The translations under genes were made by a program, and so were the position numbers. Shown here piece by piece: positions 34,247-44,158 of a stretch of DNA of 64,000 nt. The stretch's first letter is position 1. Each line of letters starts with the position of its first letter. The notes under the pieces were generated by a model. The model saw only the letters and a list, made by a program, of their open reading frames with translations. It did no database searches and was not told where the DNA came from. The DNA lies in contig CAMBDY010000004.1 of assembly GCA_945865525.1 (NCBI GenBank), positions 1-64,000 on the forward strand. Reading direction: 5' to 3'. This DNA comes from Nitrospira lenta (GTDB taxonomy: Bacteria; Nitrospirota; Nitrospiria; Nitrospirales; Nitrospiraceae).

Positions 34247-35820
34247 TTGGCATACTCCACATACCGGCTCTCGCGAATCACGGTCACTCTGATCGTACCG
34301 GGATAGGTCAATTCTTGCTCAATCTTTTTGGCCAAATCGCGGGACAGTTGAAAAGACTCGGTATCCGTAATATCTTCCGAACGGACAATCACGCGAATCT
34401 CCCGGCCTGCTTGAATCGCATAGGCCTTCTGCACCCCTTTAAGCCCCGTAGCCAACGATTCGAGCTTCTCCAACCGCTTGACATAAGTCTCTAAGGCTTC
34501 CCGCCGCGCACCCGGTCTAGCTGCGGACAAGGCTTCTGCCGCAGCGACTAGAACGGATTCTGGACAGATCGGCTCCACCTGCTCGTGGTGCCCTGCAATA
34601 GCATTAATAATTTTCTCGCTCTCGCCGTACTTCTTGGCGATCTCAGCGCCCAACATGGCATGGGGGCCTTCTTCTTCGTGACTGACGGCTTTCCCGATGT
34701 CATGCAACAAGGCGCCCCGTCTTGCCAGCTTCACATCGAGACCCAGCTCCGAAGCCATGATGCCGCAGATATACGAGGCTTCGCGCGCATGATAGAGGTT
34801 GTTCTGCCCATAACTGGTTCGATACTTGAGCCGGCCGAGCACTTTAATCAATTCCGGGTGGAAATCCGAAAGCCCTAGCTCGAAAATGATCTTCTCGGCT
34901 TCTTCATACATGAGCTTATCGATATCGACTTTGACCTTCTCCACGACCTCCTCGATCCGCGTCGGATGGATACGCCCGTCATGCATCAACCGTTCGAGCG
35001 ACACCTTGGCGATTTCCCGACGCAAGGGATCGAAGCCCGAGATCACGACGGCTTCCGGCGTTTCATCGATGATCAAATCGATTCCAGTTGCGGCTTCGAG
35101 TGCGCGGATATTCCGTCCTTCCCGTCCAATAATCCGCCCCTTCATCGCGTCGTTCGCAATCTGGACGACGGAAATCGTGGACTCGGAGACATAGTCGCGC
35201 ACCACCCGTTGAATCGAGGAGGTAATGATCTCGCGCGCTTCCCGCTCCGCATTTTCCCGCGCTTCTTCCAAGATCCGCTTGGCCAGCCCAATCGCCTCCA
35301 GCCGCGCCTGGCTTTCCATTTCATGGATGAGCTGCTTCTTTGCCTCCTCGGACGTCATCCCCGCGACGCGTTCAAGGGCCTCACAATGCTCTTTCTCCGC
35401 TCGCGCGCACGCGGCTTCCTTCACCGTCAGCTTCTCTTCGCACTTCACCAGTTCCAAGTCCCGCTTCTGAAGATCACTGTCCCGCCTGTCGATTACGCTA
35501 ACTCGTTTTTCGATAGTCTCGTCGCGCTGCAGCAAGCGTTTTTCGGCAATGGCCAGCTCGGCCATCTTCGTCTTCTGCTCCTTCTCAAGCTCCGCCTTCG
35601 ACTGGAGCAACAGATCTTTCGCTTCCAGCTTCGCTTCTTTGACAATATTGTCCGCTTCCCGCTGGGCATTCTGCACAGATTGGCGGGCCTGGTGTTCCTC
35701 TTGCGCCTTCTTGGCAGCGCCTGAGGAACGTCGGATCAATTCAAATAGCCCAACGCCGAGTAATCCCCCAGCGAGTCCTGTCAGTACATACGCAATAATT
35801 GAGGTAAAAATTTGACTCAC
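34243..35820 (-). CDS. rny: Ribonuclease Y
   Basis: 525 residues. One N-terminal membrane helix (about 5-28), a long Glu/Lys/Ala coiled coil (about 40-210), a KH domain (D-A-M-K-G-R-I-I-G-R-E-G-R-N near 222-235) and an HD domain with L-H-D-I-G-K-A near 372-378. It starts mRNA decay at the membrane. It is first in the operon rny-ymdB-xseA-xseB-tlyA-epimerase; the upstream gap of 582 bp should carry its promoter. Confidence 0.95.
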   Translation of the reverse strand: MSQIFTSIIAYVLTGLAGGLLGVGLFELIRRSSGAAKKAQEEHQARQSVQNAQREADNIVKEAKLEAKDLLLQSKAELEKEQKTKMAELAIAEKRLLQRDETIEKRVSVIDRRDSDLQKRDLELVKCEEKLTVKEAACARAEKEHCEALERVAGMTSEEAKKQLIHEMESQARLEAIGLAKRILEEARENAEREAREIITSSIQRVVRDYVSESTISVVQIANDAMKGRIIGREGRNIRALEAATGIDLIIDETPEAVVISGFDPLRREIAKVSLERLMHDGRIHPTRIEEVVEKVKVDIDKLMYEEAEKIIFELGLSDFHPELIKVLGRLKYRTSYGQNNLYHAREASYICGIMASELGLDVKLARRGALLHDIGKAVSHEEEGPHAMLGAEIAKKYGESEKIINAIAGHHEQVEPICPESVLVAAAEALSAARPGARREALETYVKRLEKLESLATGLKGVQKAYAIQAGREIRVIVRSEDITDTESFQLSRDLAKKIEQELTYPGTIRVTVIRESRYVEYAK

Positions 35821-36402
35821 CCCCCTACAATCACAAGATGAGAAACGGCCTGTTCCTCAACCTCATCTTGATACAAGATTAGTCAACGGTCCTATGCTAA
35901 TGAAGGAAGTACAAACGGAAGATAGGTCTACGGAAGAGGATCGCCCAACACACGGTCGACAGACTTACTCCGAGAACGGACTCCACGGGGATGAAGATCG
36001 TGCTGAATTGAGAGAACGAGTCCGTCCCGTGCCAGACAAAATCCACAAAGTGTCTCTGCGCTGCCCCCCCCTCATCCGCATGAGAGAGTTGCGTGCATGA
36101 ACCGGAAGCAAACGAAAGCTGCCTCCGTGGACCGCACTGCCGGACGGCAGTAGGCACTCCATGATTTTACCCAGCATCTCCAAGAGGTTATACATGAGGA
36201 GGACGAACCCATGCGCACATGATCGTTGTCTCAATTTCACCAGCATGACAAACCTACATCTATTCCGCGGTGTCTGCATCATCTTCCCGGATTACTGAAC
36301 CGGTTTGAGCCTGACCTGATCGTATTCCCTACCGTCGCGTTTGCGACATCCCGATATCTGATTCCTACGATAGCAAGGGGGTCTCCCCTTTGCAAGGAAA
36401 AT
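35821..36402 (-). ncRNA. Structured gap between zapA and rny; possible 6S RNA
   Basis: 582 bp with no convincing protein gene. On the minus strand there are several hairpins: GCAAAGGGG/CCCCCTTGC just after the zapA stop, and ACTGCCG-TC-CGGCAGT near 36137-36152. A CCTCCTCAT segment can pair with an ATGAGGGGG about 120 bases later. 6S RNA (ssrS) often lies next to zapA in other phyla, so it could be encoded here. I could not draw a convincing 6S secondary structure by eye, so the identity is a guess from position. Confidence 0.25.
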
Positions 36403-36699
36403 CTACCGGAATAGCGAGGTCGACACCTGCTCCTCGATGGAATCCATGAGCGACGCCATCCGCCGCTCAACATCCGCATCACCCTGCGCCCGCTTGCGTT
36501 CAACTTCGAACAACTGATGCGCAAGGTTAACCGCCGTCAGTACGGCAAGCTTCGACGGGGTCGTGGTGTTCATCCCCTCCGCAAGATGGCGCATATGGCC
36601 ATCCACGAAGCTGGCGAGCCGCCGGATATAGGCCTCGTCCGCTTCGCCACGGATCGCGAACCGTTGACCGTAGATTTCCACATCAATGGTCTTTGTCAA
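36403..36699 (-). CDS. zapA: Cell division protein ZapA
   Basis: 98 residues. The start is TTG at 36699, with AAGGAGG 6 bases upstream; no ATG fits. The ZapA globular head (D-V-E-I-Y-G-Q-R-F-A-I-R-G near 6-18) and a C-terminal coiled coil (about 58-95) are present. It binds FtsZ and bundles its filaments. It overlaps the end of the upstream coiled-coil gene by 17 bases, so the pair is translated together. Confidence 0.85.
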   Translation of the reverse strand: MTKTIDVEIYGQRFAIRGEADEAYIRRLASFVDGHMRHLAEGMNTTTPSKLAVLTAVNLAHQLFEVERKRAQGDADVERRMASLMDSIEEQVSTSLFR

Positions 36700-36946
36700 T
36701 GGCCACCTCCTTGCGTTCCTCAAAGCACTCCAACAACTCCACATCGCCGAGAACTTTTTCGATGCGAGACTTGATGTCGACGCGCTCTTGCTCCCAACGC
36801 CGACTCGAATCATCCTTCTCCGCAAGTCGCCGTCGCACCACCGTCAGTTCCCCTTCAACTGCCACGTTCCGCTTCTTGAGTTCTTGTACGAGCTTTACCA
36901 GATCTTTAATACGATTTTCGAGTGCGTCCAGCCGATCCAGCCCCAT
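36683..36946 (-). CDS. zapB: ZapB-like coiled-coil protein
   Basis: 87 residues, almost entirely heptad-patterned helix (about 5-80: L-D-A-L-E-N-R-I-K-D-L-V near 7-18). No other domain is present. The length, the coiled coil and the position directly before zapA suggest a ZapB-type division factor that links ZapA to the chromosome terminus. Sequence alone does not prove it. Confidence 0.65.
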   Translation of the reverse strand: MGLDRLDALENRIKDLVKLVQELKKRNVAVEGELTVVRRRLAEKDDSSRRWEQERVDIKSRIEKVLGDVELLECFEERKEVAIDKDH

Positions 36947-37023
36947 TGCCTTGCTCCCCGTTACGCCCCTACAGGTTGTGGCGCACTATAGAAACTTGCC
37001 CAAATCTTGTCAAGAAATGCCCA

Positions 37024-39309
37024 CTAGAACGTCTTACCCAACCGCGCATACTCGCGATAGCTCCGCAACACGCGCTTCACATATTGCCGCGTCTCCTGAT
37101 AGGGGATTAATTCGACGAACTCATCCTGGCTCCGTCCACGATGCAATGTAATCCAATTCCCCACCACGATCGGCCCAGCATTGTAGGACGCAATGGTATA
37201 GGCGACGTTCCCGGAAAACTGCTCGAGCAACTGCTCCACATAATGGACGCCGATGCGAATATTGGTCTCTTGATCGAACAGGTCCGCCCGCCCGACAGCG
37301 GGAAGCCCCAGTCGCTGCGCCACATTGTTGGCCGTGCCCGGCATCACCTGCATGAGGCCGATTGCCCCGACCCGCGACACCGCCCGCCAATCGTACTGGC
37401 TTTCCTCGCGAATGATTGCCGCCACCAGATACGGGTCGACACCCTTCGCCTCCTGGCCCTTGATCGTCGGCAACAGCCCCATCGGATAGGCAACGGGCCA
37501 AAGCGCTGGAGAAACGAGCCCGCCGGTTCGCTCCAATTGATCGCGGAACTTGGCCCGCACCAGCCGGAGCGCCTGGTGATAGGCGCCTGCCTCGCTCAGC
37601 ATCGTTGAGAGCACCACGAGAAGGTCCGGCTCCCGACTATACCGATCGATCAACCCCGCCATCTCTCGCGCCGCATCCGAATCCAGTCCTAGGATTTTCA
37701 GCTCACGCGCGCGCTGATAGGCCGCCTGCTGTTCGATCTCAGCTCTCGTCGTCACAGCCCCTGCCGCCGCACCATTCACGCCATGTACCGGCGCACCATC
37801 GTTCGCCGGAGCACTCGCCAAACCTAGCTCCGGCGCAACGGAGTCTGGGAGCGCAATCTGGGTGCGTTCACGCGCCAGCTGACAATAGTAGGTATAGATA
37901 AATCGCTGGCAGAGCTGGACGTAGATATCATGGGCCTGCGGCGGCTGGCTCAGTTCGGCTGCACGCGCCATCCAATAGAGCGCTTGTGGCTCGACCTCTC
38001 CGTCATGCTGCTCGACAAGCGCCCGCAACTGGTCGAAGGCCTCGCGATAGTGCCCCATCCGATAATAGCCCCACCCCACGCGCCACTGCCCCTCGGCGCG
38101 TTGCGAGGCAGGCTCTCCCCCTTTCGCCACCTCTCGATAGCGCGCAATCGCGTCGTCCAAACGGCCCTGATCCTCTAGCCATAGACCGGCAAAGAGCGTG
38201 ATCTGCCCCTTCTGCTCCGGAGACAACGACGGCCTTGCCGCCGGACGCGCAAGATCCAATAACTTATCGCCCTGGCCCTGCCGAAGATAGACGCGGGCGA
38301 GCCAGACCGAGGCTTCGGAGGATTCCGTTGTGCCCTCTTTCTCCAGCGCGCGAAACGTCTCCCTAGCCTGGTCATATTGTTTGAGCCGAACCTGCGCAAT
38401 GCCGAGCTTCAACATCGCCTCAGCATGCTGAGGCGATGAGGGGCCAACGACGAGAAACTTCCGGAGCTCCTCAATCGCCTCAGCATGAAAAGCTTGGCCA
38501 AGATAGACCCGCGCCCGAGCAAGCCGCTCGCTCGGTTGCGCTACCCAGGGCTCACCGCCCAAGCTCGAGGTTAGCAAGGCTTCTGCTTCTTTGGCTTCCG
38601 GGCTGAAGGGGAACCTCGACCAGAGCTGCCGTAGGGTTTTACGGCCTTCCTGAATATTATTCTCTCGCAACTGGCAAGACCCCTGCCGGAGCAGTGCCAA
38701 GGGTGTCTCGACTTCCTTCTGGCTCAGCCCCACCGCTTTGGTAATCCAGGCTGTCGCTTCGCGGCAACTCATCGTCTGGTACCAGGCTTCTCCGGCTCGA
38801 TAGGCTGCCTTAACCACCAACAGGGAGTGCGGCGCAGTCTGGGAAATGGTTTCGAACATCTCGGCTGCTTGTTTCCCCTCCCCAAGCTTTAGCAAGGCCT
38901 CTCCACTCCACAAGCGGACATAGTCATCCAACAACGGCACATCGTTCTGGACCGAGCGAAAAAACTGTAACGCCACGGCAGGGTCCCGTTCCAGGAGCAA
39001 CACCCCAGACAGTAAGCCTGCGCGGGCCGCCCAAACCGTGGCAGGGAATTGCTCCCTCAGCCGTTCGAGCCGCTCAAGCTTCAGCGATAAAACCTGTTCT
39101 TTATTCAGCAACGTGCCGAGCCGTTCCTGTGGCAGGGCGGCTGCTTGAAAGCAGGCGTCCACTGTCTCACAGACATCGGGAACACTTGGCATAAGAGAGG
39201 GGAAAGTATCGGCAGACACAGGCCGGGAGAACAGCCCGGCCCAGCAGAGACCCAGAGCCATGATGGAGAGCAGTTTTCGCACCGTTCGTTGATTCCTACG
39301 ATCAGACAT
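37024..39309 (-). CDS. slt: Soluble lytic murein transglycosylase (Slt70-type)
   Basis: 761 residues. A signal peptide (about 12-33) is followed by a long superhelical TPR-like region (about 60-560) and a C-terminal SLT domain: catalytic Glu in A-A-I-I-R-E-E-S-Q-Y near 635, G-A-I-G-L-M-Q-V-M-P near 652 and A-S-Y-N-A-G-P near 713. It cleaves glycan strands in the periplasm. It is somewhat longer than E. coli Slt70 (about 645). It is divergent from rlmN. Confidence 0.93.
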   Translation of the reverse strand: MSDRRNQRTVRKLLSIMALGLCWAGLFSRPVSADTFPSLMPSVPDVCETVDACFQAAALPQERLGTLLNKEQVLSLKLERLERLREQFPATVWAARAGLLSGVLLLERDPAVALQFFRSVQNDVPLLDDYVRLWSGEALLKLGEGKQAAEMFETISQTAPHSLLVVKAAYRAGEAWYQTMSCREATAWITKAVGLSQKEVETPLALLRQGSCQLRENNIQEGRKTLRQLWSRFPFSPEAKEAEALLTSSLGGEPWVAQPSERLARARVYLGQAFHAEAIEELRKFLVVGPSSPQHAEAMLKLGIAQVRLKQYDQARETFRALEKEGTTESSEASVWLARVYLRQGQGDKLLDLARPAARPSLSPEQKGQITLFAGLWLEDQGRLDDAIARYREVAKGGEPASQRAEGQWRVGWGYYRMGHYREAFDQLRALVEQHDGEVEPQALYWMARAAELSQPPQAHDIYVQLCQRFIYTYYCQLARERTQIALPDSVAPELGLASAPANDGAPVHGVNGAAAGAVTTRAEIEQQAAYQRARELKILGLDSDAAREMAGLIDRYSREPDLLVVLSTMLSEAGAYHQALRLVRAKFRDQLERTGGLVSPALWPVAYPMGLLPTIKGQEAKGVDPYLVAAIIREESQYDWRAVSRVGAIGLMQVMPGTANNVAQRLGLPAVGRADLFDQETNIRIGVHYVEQLLEQFSGNVAYTIASYNAGPIVVGNWITLHRGRSQDEFVELIPYQETRQYVKRVLRSYREYARLGKTF

Positions 39310-39424
39310 CGGTCGTCCTTCTCACCACTGCGGCTACTTATAGCAGTGTCCCTGCTCTCTTGCTAGCAAAGCCGCGTACATCCTATATCTTGTTCCACTT
39401 TTTCAGCCTGTGGTAGGGTGCACT

Positions 39425-40531
39425 ATGTCGCATGAGCCAACCGCCGCCCCATCAGGTTCACCTCCTGTCAACCTTCTGGCCCTCACCGAAGAGGGACTGG
39501 GTCGGCTTCTGCAGCAATTTAAATGGCCCCGCTACCGGATCGGCCAGATCTTGCGGTGGCTCTATCAGCGGCGCGCCGGCAACATCGCGCAGATGACGGA
39601 TCTCTCACAGAAAGATCGAGCCCAACTGGCCCATGTCGCCACGATTGCCCGCACGCAACATTGCACCGTACTTGAATCCACCGATGGCACGCGCAAACTC
39701 CTCCTCACCTTGGACGACGGGCTTCGCATTGAAACGGTGCTGATTCCGGACGAGGAGCGGCTTACGCTCTGCGTCTCGACCCAAGTAGGCTGCCTGCTGG
39801 ATTGCGGCTTTTGCCTGACCGGCACCATGGGACTGAAACGCAACCTCAAAGCGCATGAAATCATCGACCAGGTCCTCACCGCCCAAGACCATTTAACTGG
39901 CAAGGAACGGCTGACCAACCTCGTCTTCATGGGCATGGGAGAACCCCTAGCCAATATCGAGGCTCTCTCTACCGCCATCCAATGCCTGATCAATAAGTCC
40001 TGGGGGTTGGGCTGGTCGCCCCGCCGCATTACCGTCTCGACCGCGGGGCTCGCCTCCCGCTTGAAGGATGTGGCTGCGCTTGGCGTGAATCTCGCCATCT
40101 CCTTGAACGGCACGACGGAAGAACAACGTCAGCAGTTGATGCCGGCGGTCAGCCAGATCGCCTCACTCAAGACGCTCATAGCTGCCTGCCGCCGCTATCC
40201 GCTGGCCCCAACCAGACGACTGACGTTTGAATATGTGCTGCTCGCCGACGTGAACGATCGCGACGAGGATGCCCATCGGCTAGTCAAACTGCTCAAGAGC
40301 CTCCGCTGCAAAGTGAACCTGATTCCCTTCAATGAGTTTCCCGGTAATCCCTTCCGGCGGCCGACCGATCGTATCGTGCTGGCTTTCCAGGTGATCCTCA
40401 CACGGGCCGGTGTCGATGCTTTCATCCGCAAAAGCCGCGGACGCGACGTACTGGGCGCCTGCGGACAATTGGGCAATCTCTCGCCCGACTACGCGGGGCG
40501 AGCCTTGACACAAATTGAACCTCGTTGCTAG
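39425..40531 (+). CDS. rlmN: Dual-specificity RNA methyltransferase RlmN
   Basis: 368 residues from ATG 39425; an upstream GTG in frame is possible. The radical SAM motif C-L-L-D-C-G-F-C is near 122-129. M-G-M-G-E-P-L near 170 is the SAM GGE-like segment, and the second catalytic Cys lies in L-G-A-C-G-Q-L near 349. It methylates C2 of adenosine 2503 in 23S rRNA and A37 of some tRNAs. The stop overlaps the frame of the next gene, but that gene starts 26 bp later. Confidence 0.94.
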   Translation: MSHEPTAAPSGSPPVNLLALTEEGLGRLLQQFKWPRYRIGQILRWLYQRRAGNIAQMTDLSQKDRAQLAHVATIARTQHCTVLESTDGTRKLLLTLDDGLRIETVLIPDEERLTLCVSTQVGCLLDCGFCLTGTMGLKRNLKAHEIIDQVLTAQDHLTGKERLTNLVFMGMGEPLANIEALSTAIQCLINKSWGLGWSPRRITVSTAGLASRLKDVAALGVNLAISLNGTTEEQRQQLMPAVSQIASLKTLIAACRRYPLAPTRRLTFEYVLLADVNDRDEDAHRLVKLLKSLRCKVNLIPFNEFPGNPFRRPTDRIVLAFQVILTRAGVDAFIRKSRGRDVLGACGQLGNLSPDYAGRALTQIEPRC

Positions 40532-40556
40532 CATACAGTATGTGCGCTACCCAACC

Positions 40557-41942
40557 ATGATTTGGCTAAACTCCCGACACATGATCCCACTATTTTTTTT
40601 GATTGCCACAGGCAGTCTCCTCTTCGTCTTCGCCTCGCCCGCCGCGGCAACAGAAACCCGTGAGTTCATCTTGTCTAACGGACTCAAAGTCCTGCTCGTC
40701 GAAGTGCCTAAAGCGCCGGTGGCCACCGTTCAGGTCTGGTACAAAGTTGGCTCACGTAACGAAGTTATGGGCCGGGCAGGCCTCTCCCACATGCTGGAAC
40801 ATATGATGTTCAAAGGTACCGAGAAATATCCCCAGGGCACCTTTTCCCGCCTCATTCGCAAAAACGGCGGAATCGACAACGCCTTCACGAGCCAGGACTT
40901 CACCGCCTACTTCGAAAATCTCGCAGCAGACCGCGTCGCGCTGGCCCTAGAGATGGAAGCTGATCGGATGCAGGGGCTCGTGCTCAATATGAAGGAGCTG
41001 ACGACGGAGCGCGAAGTTGTGAAAGAAGAACGGCGCCTGCGCACGGAGGACGACCCGCAAGGCGCCCTCGTCGAAGCCCTCTTCGCTCAGGCCTATCTCA
41101 GCCATCCTTACCATTGGCCGGTGATCGGCTGGTTCAATGACCTAGATGCGATGACCCTGAACGATTTACAGCAGCATTACGACACCTATTATGCACCCAA
41201 CAACGCAACCCTCATCGTGGTGGGCGACATCAAAGCCGACAGCCTGCTCTCCGTGATCAAACAGCTGTTCGAACCGATTCCGCGAGGACCGGACTCCAAC
41301 CTGCTCTCCACGGCAGAGCCAGAGCAGAAAGGCGAACGGCGCTTCCTCCTCAAACGCGAGGCGCAAGTCGCGTCCATTATGATGGGCTACCGCGTACCAA
41401 ACTTTACGAGTGAAGACTCCTACGCGCTCGACATTCTGGATTCGATTCTGTCGCATGGGAAAAGCTCGCGCCTGTACCAAAGCCTCGTGTATAAAGAAAA
41501 ATCTGCGCTGGCTGTCGGAGCAGAATACAGCGTGCTACAAAGCGACCCCGGCCTGTTTTACTTCTATGCCCTCGTGAGTCCCAACCAAAAACCGGAGCGA
41601 GTCGAGGCGGCCCTGAACCGGGAGATCAAACGGCTCCAGACCCACCCCCCGACAGAACTTGAGCTCCAACGAGCGAAGAACCAGGTCGAGGCCTCCCATG
41701 TCTTCGAGCAGGACTCCAACTTCCGGCATGCCATGTTACTCGGACAGGCAGAATCGGTCGGCGCCGGCTGGCAGAAGATCGACCAATTCGTGAAACGGAT
41801 CAGAGCGGTCACAGCCAAGGACGTCCAACGTATCGCCCGCCAATACTTACGGGAAGACAACCGGACTGTCGGTACCTTAATTCCTGTGACGCCGAAACAA
41901 CCGGATGCGCCCTCCAGCGCTGCGCAACAGAGAATGCCCTAA
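40557..41942 (+). CDS. M16 zinc peptidase, catalytic subunit
   Basis: 461 residues with a signal peptide (about 10-32). The inverted zinc motif H-M-L-E-H lies in L-S-H-M-L-E-H-M-M-F near 78, with the third ligand Glu about 76 residues later in the T-E-R-E-V-V-K-E-E region. Two M16 halves are present (about 40-200 and 210-440). It should act in the periplasm on peptides. The next gene, 2 bp after, is a zinc-site-less partner, as in known heterodimeric M16 enzymes. Confidence 0.92.
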   Translation: MIWLNSRHMIPLFFLIATGSLLFVFASPAAATETREFILSNGLKVLLVEVPKAPVATVQVWYKVGSRNEVMGRAGLSHMLEHMMFKGTEKYPQGTFSRLIRKNGGIDNAFTSQDFTAYFENLAADRVALALEMEADRMQGLVLNMKELTTEREVVKEERRLRTEDDPQGALVEALFAQAYLSHPYHWPVIGWFNDLDAMTLNDLQQHYDTYYAPNNATLIVVGDIKADSLLSVIKQLFEPIPRGPDSNLLSTAEPEQKGERRFLLKREAQVASIMMGYRVPNFTSEDSYALDILDSILSHGKSSRLYQSLVYKEKSALAVGAEYSVLQSDPGLFYFYALVSPNQKPERVEAALNREIKRLQTHPPTELELQRAKNQVEASHVFEQDSNFRHAMLLGQAESVGAGWQKIDQFVKRIRAVTAKDVQRIARQYLREDNRTVGTLIPVTPKQPDAPSSAAQQRMP

Positions 41943-41944
41943 CC

Positions 41945-43291
41945 ATGCTGACGGCAAGACGACACACGATCCTGGCCCTCGTAATGGGATGCTGGACCCT
42001 GCTCTGGACCGCCGGCCCCGCTTTGGCGGCGCAGATCGCCCCAACGAAATTCGTCACCGCGAACGGCCTCACCGTCCTCGTCCTAGAACAACATTTCCTC
42101 CCCATTGTGGAAATCCATGCGCTGATCAAGGCCGGCTCAGCGCAAGACCCTCCCGAGAAGGCAGGGCTCGCAAACCTTGTTGCCAGCCTCCTAGACGAAG
42201 GAACCACAACACGCACTTCCAAACAGCTCGCAGAACAAATCGACTTTATCGGCGGAACCCTAGAGGCTAAAGCCTCGGAAGATTTCACCTCCGCCTCCAT
42301 CCGCGTGCTCAAGAAGGATACCCATCTCGGATTCACCCTGCTCGCAGATATGCTGCAGCGCCCCGCGCTTCACAAGCAGGAGTTCGACCGGATTCGGACC
42401 CAGCTCCTAGGCGAGATGGCCAGCGACAACGACGACCCGGGCCGTATCGCTATGAAGGCCTTCAATCAGCTCGTCTTCCACGGACACCCCTACCGCTGGC
42501 CCGTCAGTGGCACAGAGGAGACAATCAATAAGATCTCTCTAGCCGACGCGCAGACCTTCTACAGGCGGGAATACACTCCTTCCCATGTCATCCTGACCAT
42601 TGTCGGCGACGTCACGCTCAAAGAGGCTGCATCACTCGTACAGACTCATTTTGGTGGCTGGAAAAAAATTGCGTCGGCAGCGCAACCCCAAAAAAACCCC
42701 CTACCAGTCGAGCAGAAAACGGTCCAGCTCATCGAGAAAAACCTCACCCAGTCGACCATTGTAATTGGTCATGGAGGCCTCTCCCGCGCGCATCCTGACT
42801 TTTATGCAGTCACGGTGATGAACTACATCCTGGGGGCTGGGGGATTTTCGTCCCGCTTAATGGATTCGATTCGCGACAAGCAGGGACTGGCCTACGGGAT
42901 CATGAGCCACTTTGACTCCAGGCTGATGCCAGGCTCATTCTGGGTCAGTCTCCAAACCAAGACAGAAACAACGAACCAAGCCATCACCGGTGTCCTAACC
43001 GAGATCAACTCTATCCGCGACCAGCCTGTCTCCGATCAGGAATTGGCCGAGGCCAAATCATTCTTAGTGGGTAGCTTCCCGCTGCGACTCGACTCCACCG
43101 CGAAGCTTGCCCAGATGCTCGCGCAGGTGGAGTTCTATGGCCTGGGGTTCGAATACTTTACGCAATATCCGAAATGGATCGACCGCGTCACGAAGGACGA
43201 TGTCCGGCGTGTCGCCAAACAATACCTAGATCCCCAGCGCTACGCACTCGTGGTGGTGGGCAACCTCGCCAAAGCGAAAGTGAACCACTAA
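41945..43291 (+). CDS. M16 peptidase, non-catalytic partner
   Basis: 448 residues with signal peptide (about 8-28) and the same M16 fold. The position of the HxxEH box reads L-A-N-L-V-A-S-L-L-D-E-G, so the zinc ligands are missing. R-x-Y-T-P-S-H near 210 and the G-x-G-G-F-S-S-R-L region near 297 are the substrate-side residues found in non-catalytic subunits. It most likely forms the cage with the preceding active subunit. Confidence 0.9.
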   Translation: MLTARRHTILALVMGCWTLLWTAGPALAAQIAPTKFVTANGLTVLVLEQHFLPIVEIHALIKAGSAQDPPEKAGLANLVASLLDEGTTTRTSKQLAEQIDFIGGTLEAKASEDFTSASIRVLKKDTHLGFTLLADMLQRPALHKQEFDRIRTQLLGEMASDNDDPGRIAMKAFNQLVFHGHPYRWPVSGTEETINKISLADAQTFYRREYTPSHVILTIVGDVTLKEAASLVQTHFGGWKKIASAAQPQKNPLPVEQKTVQLIEKNLTQSTIVIGHGGLSRAHPDFYAVTVMNYILGAGGFSSRLMDSIRDKQGLAYGIMSHFDSRLMPGSFWVSLQTKTETTNQAITGVLTEINSIRDQPVSDQELAEAKSFLVGSFPLRLDSTAKLAQMLAQVEFYGLGFEYFTQYPKWIDRVTKDDVRRVAKQYLDPQRYALVVVGNLAKAKVNH

Positions 43292-43330
43292 TCCGCGTTA
43301 GATCTCCACGATCTCCGAGGTCAAACCTTC

Positions 43331-44140
43331 ATGATGACCGAGCCCCTGCAACGCAAACTCAACCAGCTCCGCCAGGTGATCTCGGACATGCAGTCCGTTC
43401 TGGTCGCGTTCTCCGGTGGGATCGACAGCACCGTTGTCTTGAAAATTGCCCATGAACAACTCGGTGCGCGAGCGCTGGGCGTCACCGCGGTCTCACCAAC
43501 CTTTCCCATGATCGAACTCGATGGTGCAACGCAGGTGGCAGCAGAGATCGGCGCGCGGCATGAACTAGTCCAGACCAATCAACTCGACATTCCCGCCTTC
43601 GTGCAGAACGACGCGGCCCGCTGCTTCCATTGCAAAACAGACCTCTATCAATTGCTAGACAGCCTGCGCGAACCTCGTGCAAGCCACTGCATTGTGGACG
43701 GGACGAATCTCGACGATCTGGGGGACGACCGACCCGGTATCATCGCCGCACGCGAGTGGAATGTGCGAAGCCCGCTCGTCGAAGCTGCCCTGTCGAAAGC
43801 CGATGTGCGAGCGCTCGCCCAAACCCTGGGACTTTCCAATTGGGATAAGCCAGCTGCCGCCTGTCTCTCGTCCAGAATTCCTCGCGGCATCCCAATTACG
43901 ATCGACAATCTCCGGCGCGTGGAACAGGCTGAAGCTATCCTCCAGGCTGAGGGGTTGCGCCACGTACGGGTACGTGAACATGGAGAGATCGCGCGACTGG
44001 AAATCGGCACGGAAGAGCTTGCTCGGCTGAATCATCCGGAGCTGCGCGCGCACATCAGCGCCAGTCTCCGCAAAGTCGGATTTCGTTTCGTCTGTGTCGA
44101 TCTAGAAGGATATAGACCGGGCGGAACCAGCCTCAGCTAA
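43331..44140 (+). CDS. larE: LarE, sacrificial sulfur insertase
   Basis: 269 residues. PP-loop S-G-G-I-D-S-T near 27-33, C-F-H-C-K-T-D-L-Y near 97-105, and A-A-C-L-S-S-R-I-P near 175, whose Cys is at the position of the sulfur-donating Cys of Lactobacillus LarE. LarE sulfurates the pyridinium dicarboxylate to build the nickel-pincer cofactor. No larB or larC is in view, so the cofactor pathway may be encoded elsewhere or the protein may have another role. Confidence 0.88.
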   Translation: MMTEPLQRKLNQLRQVISDMQSVLVAFSGGIDSTVVLKIAHEQLGARALGVTAVSPTFPMIELDGATQVAAEIGARHELVQTNQLDIPAFVQNDAARCFHCKTDLYQLLDSLREPRASHCIVDGTNLDDLGDDRPGIIAAREWNVRSPLVEAALSKADVRALAQTLGLSNWDKPAAACLSSRIPRGIPITIDNLRRVEQAEAILQAEGLRHVRVREHGEIARLEIGTEELARLNHPELRAHISASLRKVGFRFVCVDLEGYRPGGTSLS

Positions 44141-44152
44141 TCCCGCCCGGTC
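44115..44152. terminator. Hairpin between convergent larE and atpF
   Basis: A 10-bp stem (GACCGGGCGG with CCGCCCGGTC) overlaps the larE stop and lies 7 bp from the atpF stop. There is no T-tract, so it may be a weak or bidirectional terminator. Confidence 0.45.
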
Positions 44153-44158
44153 GAAACC

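Noticed and set aside
35894-36100. 68-codon plus-strand frame in the zapA-rny gap
   Set aside because: No ribosome site, charged random-like composition and no family; the stretch looks non-coding.
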